This document shows, in pieces, positions 22,823-35,617 of a DNA stretch of 64,000 nucleotides. Source of the DNA: Platycnemis pennipes (Eukaryota; Arthropoda; Insecta; Odonata; Platycnemididae); assembly GCA_933228895.1 (NCBI GenBank), contig OW121846.1, positions 43,418,107-43,482,106 of the forward strand, read 5' to 3'. The notes beneath the pieces are model-generated. The model was not told the DNA's origin. It did not search any database and worked only from the letters and a program-made list of their open reading frames with translations. The translations under genes were made by a program, and so were the position numbers. Position 1 is the stretch's first letter. The number at the start of each line of letters is the position of its first letter.

Positions 22823-23149
22823 GGAACTGCTGGTGGTTAATCAATCAGTTTAAGTTAAGATGGAATTATATTGCTCTAAATCGAAATTTTAAGCTATGAC
22901 GTGGTGGAAAGTTCCATAATAACAATGAAGACATTTTGTGACTTCCGCTGTTTATTACAATAACGAGCTGTCAAGCCCTCTTCTTGTAAATTTTTACGTA
23001 CCTGAAGATGGCTTCACATTTGAAACCGGCCGTTCTTGCAATTAACAGTGGAAGCCACAATGTTTCTTCATTACAATTACGCTGTTCTAATTAATGAATT
23101 GTAATGACGAATGTGAAAGAGAGGAAATACGTAAATATGAAGAGATTAG

Positions 23150-23205
23150 AATTTAGTGAAGAGCTGCTTCAAACCAGTCTCAGGATTGCAGACTAATGAT
23201 TATGG
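23150..23205 (+). repeat. RTE-like 3'-terminal fragment
   Basis: 'gaagagctgcttcaaaccag' and 'aggattgcagactaatgatta' match the terminal 55 bp of the RTE-like element (54195-54239) and the copy ending at 21614. Only this tail remains. Confidence 0.6.
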
Positions 23206-23249
23206 TTGTGGTAACCTACTATGCCATTGCATGTGTGTGCTTACATAAG

Positions 23250-23345
23250 AGAACTTCCGAAGTAGTAGCTATTCGGGTTAGACGACCGACAGCTAAGGTA
23301 ATTTTGCGCCATTTAGGAAAGATGGGTGATTGGGTAGACTAAAGA
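23250..23345 (-). repeat. SINE family B 3'-tail fragment
   Basis: The minus strand reads TAAATGGCGCAAAATTACCT followed by AGCTGTCGGTCG and ACCCGAATAGC, matching the tails at 17430-17535 and 48290-48320. Confidence 0.5.
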
Positions 23346-23517
23346 ATTTTTCAGGACACAGAGGAAATAAGAAGGCACATATTAACATCGTTCTCTTTTA
23401 ATACGATCCACAACCTTTCATTACGCATAGATACACCAAAAGGGATCTCAGCCCCTGCTGGCATTTGATCCAGGGCCCCCAAGATATTTTCCCACAATAC
23501 CAACCGTATTCCCTTAA

Positions 23518-23827
23518 CCCTTTTACTGCCAGTGGGCCGATATATCGGCCCTCTATGGTTGTGCGAAAACTGCCCAGGGCCGATATATCGGCCCACCTAC
23601 ATTACATCATCATGTATTTGTAATGGTTACAATTCCTTCAAATCAGAGACAGCATGAATAATTTTTTCATCCTCTTAAAAAGTGAAAATATATGATCAAA
23701 ATAAAAAAAATTCATATATTAATATTAAGTGCTTATAATATATCTTAATGAGCTTGCCCATTGGCTGGGCATAATGGGCTTGGCATTTTTCGCACAGTCT
23801 ACTTTAAAGGGGCTGGCAGTAAAAGGG
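23518..23827. mobile_element. piggyBac-type MITE, 310 bp
   Basis: TTAA flanks both sides (23514-23517, 23828-23831). The terminal inverted repeats are CCCTTTTACTGCCAG and CTGGCAGTAAAAGGG. Just inside the left end lies a perfect palindrome GGGCCGATATATCGGCCC at 23533-23550, repeated at 23577-23594. There is no coding capacity. Confidence 0.88.
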
Positions 23828-23831
23828 TTAA

Positions 23832-26800
23832 ATAACTGCAGAGCGGAAAATTTGTCATTGGTGTAGAAAACTAATATCTTCTCATGCTCCGATTTTGATG
23901 CCTAGGTTAATTAGTGCTTTCTTATAGGGTTATTTAGCGAGATTTTAATTAGAAAGAGGCATGAAAGGCAATTCATTCTTGTTAATTGGTGAATGCAGCT
24001 GAGTAAATTTCCCTCGTAATGCCAGAAATTGCTTACAATATTCTATTTAATTCCAGAGATAAGGAGAAATTTGACGACGGTATGACAGCAACGATTGACT
24101 TATAATTCATTACTTTTGATAAATCAAAGTGTTTTACAGTAAAGGGCGAATAAAAATTAGTGAAGAAATATTCTTTATGAAATGTACTGTTGTCTTTGAC
24201 TATACCATATCTTAAAGTTGAAATTGAGGTGTCATAATGGTTCTTCTAGATCGATAATTCAATAAAGAATTTAATATTTTTTGGCTACTTTTTTCATCTA
24301 TATCCTTCTTACACACCACTCAGAATTTACAAACAAACAATCAAATAACCTTTCACTGCAAAATCATTCAATAATATTAAACTTGCTATTCTGAGATAAT
24401 TTTTCACACACATTCTGGCCAAAGGGGTTTCGATTCCCCAGGAAATGTTGATCCCAGTGCAGGAAACGGATAGTCCACATGTGCTTACAAATTTGAGCGT
24501 AACCAAACGCAAACAAAGGGAAGGACTGATTTCGCTCTTTTCATTCAAAATTTTGGTGGCAGCTGCAATGAATATGCATCAGTCTGTCACAAAAATTGAA
24601 TTTCGAAATCATACGACGCATATGAGTCCCGTGAACACACAGATTTTGAAACATTCAGCAGTCTTGTAAGTGAATCCAAGTTTACTTTTCCTAAATCAGC
24701 TTTCAGTATACAAAAGATAACAAGCAGAAATTAAAAAAAAATCCACTAGATTTTGTGAATGAACGCCTCTACCATTCATTCTTTTTTCAGTTGTTTCTTG
24801 GTTTCGTTTGCAATACCGGCTTCAGTAGCTAGGTTTGCAGAATAACCTACTGACCCATAGGTTGTGGTTTAGAATCCTGGGCTTGTATGTGTGGTATATT
24901 AACCTATGTGGTAGCTATACATGTGATATATCAAGTAGTGTACCGATATGAGGTATTATAAATTATATCTATCAGAATTTCTTGTGAGGCGAGAAAAAAA
25001 CTGCGACAGAGGTCAGCAATTAGATGATTTGAACCAGTAATTGAGGGATATCTGAAACTTTAGTCTGCACGGAAGAGGAACGCAAAGTTAAATGAGATGT
25101 TTACAATGTTGAGAGATAAGAACAAATGTTGAGACACGAAGGACTCGTGAAGAAAATTATCAAGAGGAAACCTAAATGGGGATGATTGCAAAGAAAGACC
25201 TCGAACGAGGTATTTTGAAATTAGTTTAAAATTAGTTAAAAGAAAAGTTTTGTTAGTGTAAAGTAAATACCTACTAATTATAGTAAATTTAAAAACACTA
25301 CATTTTGAGCGAAATTGAGACTAATTAGTCACTTCTTCCAGCAACTCCAAAAAGGATGGGGAACCTACGTGCTAGGAGTCAGGGGAGTCATCAATTCTGA
25401 GAGCCTCATCAAATATCCCTCAGAATTGATGACTAGCGATGATGAACTTTCGATTGTGAACGATAACTTCAATTCCCTTTCGGTCCCTACTTCCAAGAAG
25501 CTTCCAAGTTCAATTATTTCAGGCTGGATATGGTGGAATCTCATTTTGAACGTTAAGTAAAATAATTTGGCAATATCCAATGAATTTGTTCGGTTTTACG
25601 TGTTTCAACGGTAAAGCGTCAAATTAAGGCCTCGACGCTTCGAGCAATGGGAGATTACCTGGGGAAAGAAAAGAATGGAACATCTAATGAATGAAATAGA
25701 GTTCCAAAGCCATTCCCCCGTGCTCTCCCTTCCACCTTAAATCCATGACCACAATATTCCCCATCCCCACCACCCCTCCCACTCCTCTTATCTCATTCCA
25801 AGAAATCTCCTTCCCCACTCCCGTTCCCTAAAGATATATAAAGGTAGCAATTTCGAACAGACTAACATAATTGTACCTATAGATGAGGCTTTGATGTTGA
25901 ATCGCGTTGTAAAACCAAACTGAGTCCGTAAATATTACCAAGTCGATTTTTTCAAAAGTAGGTATCCTCAAATTCTATTGCCGCGTAAAAACACATAAAC
26001 ATGTCTATATTTTTAAATAATTAATTCAAGATCATAAAATTTACTTCATCACGTACTTCACTTCATACACAAATGACACACTGATTACGGGGAAGACTTC
26101 AAAATCGCTCCCTTAAATAGGAGGAATTTAATGTCTTTGAGTCTCAACTTCCAGGCTTGTCCCATTTTCTAAAATCTCCTAACGCGCTATAAAGTTATGC
26201 TAGTATTCTGTGAAAAGTGCACAATACTAAATACCCCAGCATCATGGTGATCTCCGAACATATGCGGTGAAGTTTACATCAGAATTTTTCAGTGGTAATC
26301 ATTTCTCAGGCATCTGAAATATATTTCACCTGGTTAAATTGAGTACCCCATCGTTTTCACCGCATCGCATTCATCCTGAGACCCCGTGGAAGGAAAATCC
26401 TTTCACTGACAAACTCAGAGATCCAGCTACTTCTCGTGGCAATCCATTCTCCCCCCAAGTGGAATCAACCACCCCTTTCCGGTGACAGGCATTCATTCAC
26501 CCTGGTTTCCATCAAGCTGCAGGGAAGGTCACTACGAATGTCCCTCGATTTCCAACCCCTTATAATTCCTCCTCGAACTCCATCCATGCCGACTCCATCT
26601 CCCGGCACTTAGTCGCTCTCTATAAAAAGCCTGTGTGCAAGCGTTTTTCGATGGATGGCATCCAACCGCATGTGAAATTCTCTTTTTCTTTATTCTTTCC
26701 ATTGTTTCAAAGTTAAATAACCCTTTAGGAAAGAGACTATGTTAAATGAAAGGGAGAAAATCCATTAAAATAGTAGTAATAGCCAACATATAAGTCTTTA

Positions 26801-27786
26801 GAGTAATTGAAAGAAATGGAACAGAATTCCTTTCGTAATCTTAAATTGTAAATTTCGGAAAATGATCTGTCAAGACCTAACATAGCGGAAATCCCAATGG
26901 GACCTCCTTAATGCCTGTAGGAGAGAACAAAATCATTTTCTATTATATGATTCTTTACACTAATGATAAGTTTATAACGATTAAAATTATTTTGGAGAGG
27001 ATATTTTGATTTTGCAGTACCATACAGTCCATATATCCTTACATATAGTCGACATATCTTGACACTAGTTGCAGGCATACATAAGCGGAGATTTGACATT
27101 ATACGAACATGCACTTCTCTTATGGGTAGACGATTGGAAAATACACGTTTATGCTAATGCTATTAGTTTAACTCCAAGTATTGTCCTCTATTTTCCTTCA
27201 CCTTCACAATTTACAAAAACATTTCGCGTGCAAAGTTCAACGTTGAGTAATGAACAAGGAGAGAATTATTGAAATCCATCCAAATAAAATTGCCTAATTC
27301 GGAAAATGCTCAATGGAAGTATGCTGGAGGATTTGGTGGGATCGATTTCCTTACTAGGCGTTTCAATAGTCTTATACTATATATCTGTACTGAGAAGAAT
27401 ATAATTATTCTATTACATTATGTAAATTCCTGGAACTATGTAAATCCATGTACCACTCACGACATTTTTTGCCATTGAAAGAAAAATTTATGGCCAAAAC
27501 AAGCGTGATTGCAAGTACCATAGAGACGGAATTCTCCTGCTACGGAATATGGAACCTGAATTAAAGTATTAAAGAACAGAATAAAAGTTGAGCCTTAATC
27601 TTGCGGTTTCAACTGTTTTAAAAATGTGCACACCGTGCAAAAATCACCAACTAACGAAACCAATAGTTTCATCAACTCTTCTCGCTGATTGCTGTATTAC
27701 TTCGGAACTGGAAAGAAAACTTGAATGATTGCTACAAACTAATGAGTTGAATTAAGGACAAGACATAAAAACAAGGCAAAAGTTCG
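23832..27786. other. No recognisable gene; one good TATA box
   Basis: About 4 kb with no TE or coding signal I can name. A pyrimidine-rich tract spans about 25715-25825. A strong TATA-like 'ctataaaaagcc' at about 26620 lies in a moderately GC-rich block and could mark a host promoter, but no downstream exon is identifiable. Short frames (for example 27069-27272) have no known domain. A weak B-box-like string lies at about 24860. Confidence 0.35.
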
Positions 27787-27804
27787 TTAATAAATGAAAA
27801 TATA

Positions 27805-30599
27805 CCTAGAAACCCAGGGGTGGGTCAATTGACCCACTTCTTGTTCCGGCTGATACCTTTGTTAGAAATAAATTTAAGTCCCTGGTACTGAAACTGGATC
27901 CAAACGCTTCAATTCGAAAAAATATGTGGTTTAATGAATCACAATTTTGTTACAGAAATGGAAGTTTCACATTCTATCAAAAAGCTTACTTAGTTTTGAC
28001 GCCAAACATTGAGCTCAGTCATGCTAAGGTATTAGGGGAACCATGAAGGTATCATTGTATCATTCATGGCACTTTCAATACTTCAATACTGTAAAAAAAA
28101 CGCATAACCTCTACTACGGTCATCGCAACACATTGTAATATAGTGAAGGCGGTCGACAGCCGGCAGGCACGTGACTAAAAATCTTGAGCTGTCGCAGTGT
28201 CGTGGTGTTGGCGAATGCTTAATTCCTTCGCATAGAGTATCCTTCATTTCAAGAAGTGTTCTGGGTTATATAAGATATGGCTCTTCCAAATGGTATTATT
28301 ATCACTTCAAGATATTTCACGTAATCAGAAAATGAAGACACCGATACTATCCCCTCCGACGGGGATGATGGGGATAAGGACTTCATTCCATCACCTGTGA
28401 TAGATTCATCATCAGATTCATCAATCGATAATGGTGAAAGAATTCTCCAAGCACCTTTGACTCAGCATACTGGTAAGACAGAATAAGTATTTCTTTCGTG
28501 ATTTGTTTTTTATGCATTGGAAGTATCTTATCAACAGAATGGTCTCTCATTATCTAAGGCCACAGCCCATCATCACGAGGTTGAGGGAGAGCAGTGACTT
28601 GAAGAGTAAAACGTGGACGTAGAGGAGCAGGAGTTCCACGTCCACAGCATAAGGGATCCGACTGCACACGTAGAGGTAGACATTTGTGACCATCCCCGTG
28701 AGAGAAAGGAGTACCCGGATGTTGGAGGAGAGGAAAAAGTGCCGATGGCACATCTTGGTTTCGCTTTGCTTCGGGTAATACTCACGGTAGGTGGGGTGTG
28801 CAGAATACATTGAAGGAGACCTGTGGACCTACGGGTCACGCAAAACGTTATGTGGAGAAGGACTCTCCCTTGAGTGCTTGGAGGCTCTTTATCTTGCGCA
28901 TTATCAAAACTTGTACTGGGATAGAGGCACGCCGAGAGCTGAAACACGATACGTGGACGATGACTTTAGAAGAAATAGATGCTTTTATTTCAACACTTTA
29001 TGCTATAGGTGCGTGTGGTATCAGGGGTCTGAGTTATAAAGAACTATGGGATACTGAATGGAGTTCGCCATTTTTTCGCCAGACTATGTCGAAGCACCGG
29101 TTTGAGGAGATCATGAAGTATCTTCGTTATGACATACGCGAAAATTGACCTGAAAGAAATACAAGAGACAAAGTTTGCTTAGTTTCAGAAGCATGGCACA
29201 TGTTCATATCTAATTGTATTTCTTGCTATAAGCCCTCAGAAAATATGTATGTTGATGAACAACTCTTCCCTTTACAATGCCGTTGCCCATTCACCCAGTA
29301 CATTCCTAAAATGCCAGATAAATATGAAATGAAATACTGGCTTTTGTGTGATGCAAAAAAACGTTACGCTTTGAACGGCTTTCCTTACCTATGTAAAGAC
29401 GAAGACTGGCCTACTAATCTAACGCTAGGAGAGCATGATGTTCTAAAATTGGCAGAGCCATACCTTGAGAATGGACGAAACATTACAACGGATAATTTTT
29501 TCACCTCTCTAAAATTAGCCGATGGACTGAGAAAAAGAAAAACCAGATTGGTCGGTGCCGTGAGACGGCAGAAAAAAGGAAGTTCCTTCATCCGCGAAAA
29601 GTTGTAAAAATCCACTCTAATCTATTGTATTGTACAAGAATATAGACAATCCGGTGACTGTTTACTAAGGTAAAGTGAAATAAATGTTTTAATTCTCAGC
29701 TCTCTACACTCAGGTTGCATGGTTGATGAGAAAAAGGCAAAGAAAATGCCAGAAACGGTACGTTTTTTTTTAATAAAACGAAATTTGGTGTGGACATAAT
29801 TGACTAGATGACCCGATTGTGTAGTGTGCGAGCAGCGTCTTAGAGATGGCCAATTCATGTTATTTATAATATTTTACATTTGGCTATGATAAATGCGCAC
29901 ACTATTTACAAATTAGTGAATGGTAAGAGTATAACAAGAAGATCATTTATTTTTAAAGTAGCTAAACAACTTGCTAAACCACATAAACAACAAATTCAAA
30001 CCCCGCAAACAGAGCAAAGTACTTTTCAAGGAGCAGTCAGGGTACTAGAAACCGTTGTCAGATGAGAAATTGCCTAGGAAATAAGACAAAAGAAGTATGT
30101 ACTTTCTAAAATAAATTAGCATGCGGATCCTGAAAATCCAGAAAAATTATATGCTACGGCTGTGACAGCAATAACTAAGATGAGTGAGCGAGAAAGTTTA
30201 CTAAGTCACTGTTTAATTTTTACAAATGTTTTAAAACAGTTGTAAAAGTTTTAAAATTTTAAAAACTTTTAATATTACAAACATGTTTATAATTGTATCG
30301 TTGAACACATAAAAATTGTATTTTTGTCGTTACTGTAATATTTAATTGTCATAAATTGCTGGTGTGATTTTAACAATTTGAGTTTTATGTAAAATATATT
30401 TGGTGCTCTATTGTCATGAAACTCAGTGTTAATATTTATAACACTACCTGCAACCCAATAAAATACGAATTATATCATATTACTTAAAAATCATTGACCA
30501 GTAATAGATAGGAGGAACAAAACGCTAAAAAAACAAAGGTGGGTCAATTGAACCACCGCGGGGCTTGTTGTTATCACAAGAATTCCGGGGCTTCTAGTG
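27805..30599 (+). mobile_element. Second piggyBac-type transposon
   Basis: The right end reads GGGGCTTCTAGTG followed by TTAA (30600-30603). The left end is CCTAGAAACCC with TATA (27801-27804) where TTAA is expected. Both ends carry a palindrome close inside: GTGGGTCAATTGACCCAC at 27820-27837 and GGTGGGTCAATTGAACCACC at 30539-30558. A piggyBac-like transposase lies between. An extra end of the same type is found at 31883-31918. Confidence 0.85.
28275..30065 (+). pseudogene. piggyBac-like transposase relic, second family
   Basis: The N-terminus, after a stop at about 28320, is an acidic Ser/Asp tract (IPSDGDDGDKDFIPSPVIDS, 28342-28400), typical of the family. The frame 28798-29148 reads TLEEIDAFISTLYAIGACGI and MSKHRFEEIMKYLRYD. 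After one stop the frame 29200-29607 gives ENMYVDEQLFPLQCRC (first catalytic Asp), MKYWLLCDAKKRYALNG, and RNITTDNFFTSLKLADGL (second Asp). The C-terminal block LHLAMINAHTIYKLVNG with ARQ-like RRSFIFKVAKQLAKP lies at 29840-30065 in a further frame. It is better preserved than the 14 kb and 33 kb copies. There is no Cys-rich tail. Confidence 0.88.
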
Positions 30600-31882
30600 T
30601 TAAGCGGAAAAACTATAAGTGACATTTAAAAAGCAACTGATGACTTGAGTCTGTTTGCGATATGCTAGAGAACCTTTAGTGCAAAAAATAGAGTTGAATA
30701 GGCATACAAAGTTATACATTAAAAAGGATGCATTGATCGCACAATTCATGCAAATGATGAGTATGCAACACGAGCAGTTAGGAATGAAATGAAGAGTATC
30801 AGATAAATTCCTCTTTAAAACGCCATGCGGAGTCAAATAATTTGAGCAGATTGCATTTATTAATTTTTTGAAATGACTATCGTGTCACGCGAATAGGATA
30901 AATATCTCGAGCATATTATAAAGGACTTTTGGAGGATTTCGTGAAATATACGGGATTATAAATAAAATATCAGAAATACCTCTTTCAGAGTTGTCAAATG
31001 TGTGGCATTCACTGCCATGGTAACCTATGGTAACGGGAAATAAGAGAAATTATTGCCAGTCATCATGAGAATAATGGTGTTGACCCGGGAAATCATTTTT
31101 CTTCCGCAATCTCTGAGAAACTTTTCTCTTACCATTTCCCCTCTAATTGCGGGCGATTCTTCTACGGTGTACAAAATGGCATGCCTAGAGAGCATCGATT
31201 AATATAGCTATGATGGCTTGGGAGAATGAGGATGAGTGGGTGGGAAACCGAGAGATGGGAGAAGATCTGAAGAATGACAGAGAAAGAATCTTCACCCTCC
31301 ACGGAGCATTTGCCCGCGATCCATATCAAAATAGGTGATATGCTTACTGAATATATGGGCCGCCAGAGAAACGTATGTCCCTAAAGTCTTTATCCAGAAA
31401 ATTAGTATCTGCTTGTCGATTCGGCGCCCTTAAGCTGTGTGCTCGGAAATGATATGTACTATGCATATGACAATCCGTATTGCCCACCAATGTTCCTCTC
31501 AATACGTTCCGCCCTACCTCTCATTTTCTTTGATATAGCTACGGTAGCTCCTTTCACCGGAAACTCGGAGAATATCTTCAATGCCTGGGAAATCTCCTTT
31601 TAACGTTGCTGAGTAAAAATCACAATCTGTTGTTTGGAATTGGAGGGCGTTTTCGTCGTCTCTTCTCAAAAGTGATCCCTTTTTTTCTGCTAATTTTACA
31701 AATGTGGTTAACGCTTAACTTTTACCCGTAGCTTCCCCAATTTCTTTTCTTTGTTTAAAGAAACTAATAAAGATGGCACTATGAAAATTTGTAACAAACA
31801 GAATATCTATATTTTATTAAAATTCATAAAGGGAATTTATGATCTGTGGATTTTCAAATGCGTAACGTAAGCGCAAATTCCA

Positions 31883-31918
31883 AAATGGATCAATTGACCC
31901 ACCCCGGGGCTTCTAATG
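31883..31918 (-). repeat. Orphan end of the second piggyBac family
   Basis: GGATCAATTGACCCAC followed by CCCGGGGCTTCTAATG and CTAA matches the terminal 36 bp of the element ending at 30599, in the same orientation. No second transposase accompanies it. Confidence 0.7.
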
Positions 31919-32689
31919 CTAATTGGAATTAAAAAAAAATCCTTCCTCTCCTTCATAATGAGAGGTGTTTAGAAGTACGAGCTTGAAATAAAAATGAAGC
32001 CATCTACTCAAAGGCGGAATCGTTCAGTGGCAAGGACTAACTTGAACATGATACCTCCAAAAAAATTTAACAAACATTGCTTTTTTAGCAAAACGATATA
32101 CTGAGGACCTTCAGAAATGGATGAAAATTTTCAGAAACTATGAGCGCGCACACTCCGTAGTCTCATAATCATGAGAAATCTATTTTTGTCACCCCTGCTC
32201 CTGACACACCAAAAACTGCTAACAGATATCTTGCCTCAAAATGCTTATTGTTCTATTTATGTACCACTAAATCATATTTTGAGTGGTCAATTTTCCACTC
32301 ATATTAGGTTTTAATTAGCTTTTGTTTATTTTTCATAGTTAAAATCTATGCACGAAAAGTGCACTATAAATAATCAAAGCATATATATATATTGAATTGA
32401 ATAGCATCATACAAATCAATACCGCCATATGTTGGATCTTTCCTCGCACAGTTCGTGAACAAAAACAAAAGTGGTATTTCTACAAATAATCAAGCCAATT
32501 TCGATATGGATAATGCACAACATAAACACCAGTGACAGATACTGCAGATATCAACTGATAAACGAATTGTCTCTTCACTGCTATTGATGTATGATGATGT
32601 AGACACCTGCTTCTCTTTCTTCACAAGAAAAACTCTTAGACTCTATTTCGTGGATCATCAATTAAACTTGGGCCTCATAAGCTTTAAAA

Positions 32690-33030
32690 TAAATGCTTGA
32701 GCAACCCCAAGATTTTTTTCTGAAATTCCAGGATAGGTTAAATCAGAGTAAAGGTAGCAGTAACGACACCCGGGAACCAGCGACCGGCAGACGACGTCCA
32801 CGGACGAAACCGATTCCTTGGCGCGCCAACGCACCCTCAGCCCCCTTAACCCTTCACCACCACCCCCACCCCCCGACCCTCCTCCTATCCACCTTGCCAC
32901 ACCCCCGGGGGGGGGTGAGGCAAGGTGGATTGGACTGCATCTCTGTTTTTTCACCTGATGATGACACAATGTGTTGAAACCCTGGTCGTGGATAAATCTA
33001 TTTAGTGAAATTTGCAAAGTTTGTTTTCTC
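32690..33030 (+). other. Unclassified repeat segment carrying a ribozyme fold
   Basis: A C-rich tract (about 32850-32905) and an inverted repeat ATCCACCTTGCC / GGCAAGGTGGAT (about 32886-32930) lie just upstream of the hammerhead-like sequence. Open frames on both strands follow composition and match nothing known. It may be a terminal fragment of a Penelope-like or other retroelement. Confidence 0.35.
32946..32996 (+). ncRNA. Candidate hammerhead ribozyme (short-stem-III type)
   Basis: All core positions fit: CUGAUGA at 32955-32961, GAAA at 32976-32979, and a GUC-type site at 32985-32987. Stem I pairs 32946-32954 with 32988-32996 (8 of 9, one being G-U). Stem II pairs 32963-32967 with 32971-32975 across a 3-nt loop, with one unpaired U at 32962. 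Stem III is ACC/GGU (32979-32981 with 32984-32986) with a 2-nt loop. Predicted cleavage is after C32987. Hammerheads with a minimal stem III are known from Penelope-like elements; the assignment to that class here is inference. Confidence 0.6.
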
Positions 33031-33105
33031 CACCAGAGTAAATTAAATTATATGCGAATACCTGGAATAAGGAAAGTCATAAAAAGAATTTATAACTTTA
33101 TAACT

Positions 33106-33108
<3 letters not shown>

Positions 33109-33150
<42 letters not shown>
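33109..33150. repeat. (TA)n microsatellite
   Basis: About 42 bases of alternating A and T after 'actataca'. Confidence 0.95.
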
Positions 33151-33152
<2 letters not shown>

Positions 33153-34059
33153 AATATACTTTCCAATTCTTCAATGCTTGTAGTAATCGCTATCATCTAT
33201 GCCCGACCGCCTTTCAAAGTGGAATAGTGTCAGTTTTTCCTAATTTCTTTTTTAGGGAATAGCAACGAAATTTCAATAATTAACCCGGCGTTACTCGCGC
33301 GGGGTGTCCTGAACACCCCACCCTGTTTTTCATTGTATATTTTTTTTAGTCTTTATTTCATTGACCTCTCCTCTTCAATAGCTGGAATGTGATATGTTAT
33401 CTTTCTTTTAACACCAACATTCACAGGTATACATATTAAAGTCCTCGCGTAGTAGCCTCAAAAGGGGATGATGTTCAAGCCAGTCAATCTCCTACGACCA
33501 GTGCTTACTCCATACTTCATTGTTTTTGGTTGCAACTTTGTAACTGTGAAATTTATGTTACAATATAACATGCGTTCTCGTATTCCACCTTTATCTGGTG
33601 GAGGACGCCTCTCAAATCATTCTGTATATTCTCGCTAACGGCGTTACTCGCGCGGGGTGTCCTGAACACCCCAATTGAATCCGCGCCGTAGACTCCTCGG
33701 CATGTGTTATATGTGAGGTAGATTTTTCTTGGTTTTATCCTATCATTGGATAATATTGATGAAATAGTAATTATATGCATGTTTTGATGGTCAGAATATT
33801 ATATCGCAATTTTCAGATTTTCAGCTCGGTTCGATTGCGTACAACTCCGAAAGTATTATTTTTGTTATCCCCATATCCTTCTTCTATATATCTTCTTTTT
33901 TCTCCATAAACATAACTTGATTACAAGTGTAGTATATCACCCAGTAAGTACGTACCTAATATTGAAAGTCTAATTGTGATTTTTCCACTGCCAAAGATAT
34001 TCCAGAAACATGATTTTTATGGTTTAGAACTTAGCATGGTATAACGTCAGGTTAGGAAT

Positions 34060-35217
34060 ATCGTTATGCACAAATATTCAAATTCAAAAAGTAGGTGTGA
34101 ATTATTCGCGTACAGGAGATGCCAGGCCCACTGATGAGGGAGAAATTGAATGTTTCATACGGCGTTTGCTCTTCGCGGGAACAAATAGAGCTGGGCGAAA
34201 AAATATAAAGGATTTATATGATCGAGATGGCTTGGGTGTTGACATATTTTACGTGTCATTTTACGTGTCAAAGATTCCGTTCTCTTATGCAGTGGCTCAG
34301 ATTTGATGATATAAACAGTAGGGCAGAAAGAAAAATGATAGACAAATTAGCCTCGATTCGTCAACTTTTTGAAATGCTAGTGAGAAAATTTCAGGATAAC
34401 TATGTCATATCGGAGTACACAACGGTAGACGAGAAATTAGTTGGCTTTAGGGGAAGATATTCATTCAGGCAATATCTCCCAAATAGACCTGCAAGATAAG
34501 GTATAGAAATATTTTCATTGGTTGACGCTAATGTATTCTATATTTACAATTTGGAGGTACATGGAGGGAATCAACCTGAAAGACCCGACAAAGTAGATAA
34601 TACTTCTAAAAATGTGGTAAAGCGCTTAGTGGAACCAATTGTAGGGACGTGGAGTGACGTCACAGCTGACAATTGGTTTGCAAGTGTTCCCCTGGCAGAG
34701 GATTTGATAAAAAGTAAATTGACACTGGTGGGAACTCTGAAAAAAAGGGAATTGCCACCTAAGATGGTGTGCACAAAACAGAGGGAGGAGAATAGTATTC
34801 TCTTCGGATTTAGAAAGAACATGACTATCTTACCTTCCGTCCCCAAAAAAGGTAAAAATGTAATTTTGTTGTCAACAATGCATAGTAGTACCTATGAGCA
34901 TAGCCAGGTCAACAGATAAAAGGAAGAAACCAGAGATAATATCTTTTTATAGGTAACGTTACTAAGGGCGGTGTTGACACAGTGGATGAGATGTGCGCAG
35001 CAGGTGATATTTCAAGAAATACTACTAGATGGCCAATGGTAATTTTTTCCACTTGATAAACGTGGCAGGTATTAACTCTTTTGTTATATACAATAACGTC
35101 AACCCGGGAAGCAAGATGTTTAGATCAAAATTCCTACGAGAAAGTGCGAGGAAATTGACGAAGCCATTTATAAGGAGAAGATCGGAAATGAAGATGATCT
35201 TGATGATGTTATTTTGA
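34060..35217 (+). pseudogene. piggyBac-like transposase relic, copy 2
   Basis: Same protein as in copy 1. N-terminal ARPTDEGEIECFIRRLLF comes from 34097-34306. The core frame 34218-34499 has LMQWLRFDDINSRAERKMI, then YTTVDEKLVGFRGRYSFRQY (first catalytic Asp) and a stop after NRPAR. The frame continues in phase at 34518-34919 with VTADNWFASVPLAEDLIKSK (second Asp block) and LPSVPKKGKNVILLSTMHS. The C-terminal GINSFVIYNNVNPGSKMFRS and ESARKLTKPFIRRR lie at 35029-35217. The core is longer and less interrupted than in copy 1, but it is still broken by stops and frameshifts. Confidence 0.87.
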
Positions 35218-35451
35218 TAAGTTACGGCAAAATTTGTGAGCACGCAGAGACATCAGACTACGGTGCCTATGCAATGATAACAGTATTCACAGTAGTTCAT
35301 ATTCAAGACTCTGAGAAAGTAATTTATCGTACGTAAGAGAAAGAATCGGATCCGGACATAAATTTTGGGAGGCATCGTCCCCCCCCACCAAATTAGCACT
35401 CAGAAAATTATGTATAATCTAAGTTTCCCAATGGATGTGTGAACAAGGTGC

Positions 35452-35617
35452 TTCTAGGGTGGTACATAGCTCGCAGTGTTCATTGTAGCAGTCGTGTCAA
35501 CACTAATCGAGCATCGTCCTCAGGGAAAAGGTGAATAATCTCTTCCCTGAGAATTACGCTCGGTTAGTGTTGTAACGTCGGCTACAATGAACACTGCGAT
35601 ACGGTGTACCACCCGAG
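35452..35617. repeat. Internal inverted repeat, piggyBac copy 2
   Basis: It corresponds to 16285-16452. The arms (CGCAGTG-TCATTGTAGC and its inverse) are more diverged here, and the GTTGTAACGTCGG string has lost the GAAAC seen in copy 1. Confidence 0.65.

Noticed and set aside
32658..33017. 119-aa minus-strand Gly-rich open frame
   Set aside because: The Gly run comes from the C-rich tract; no conserved motif.
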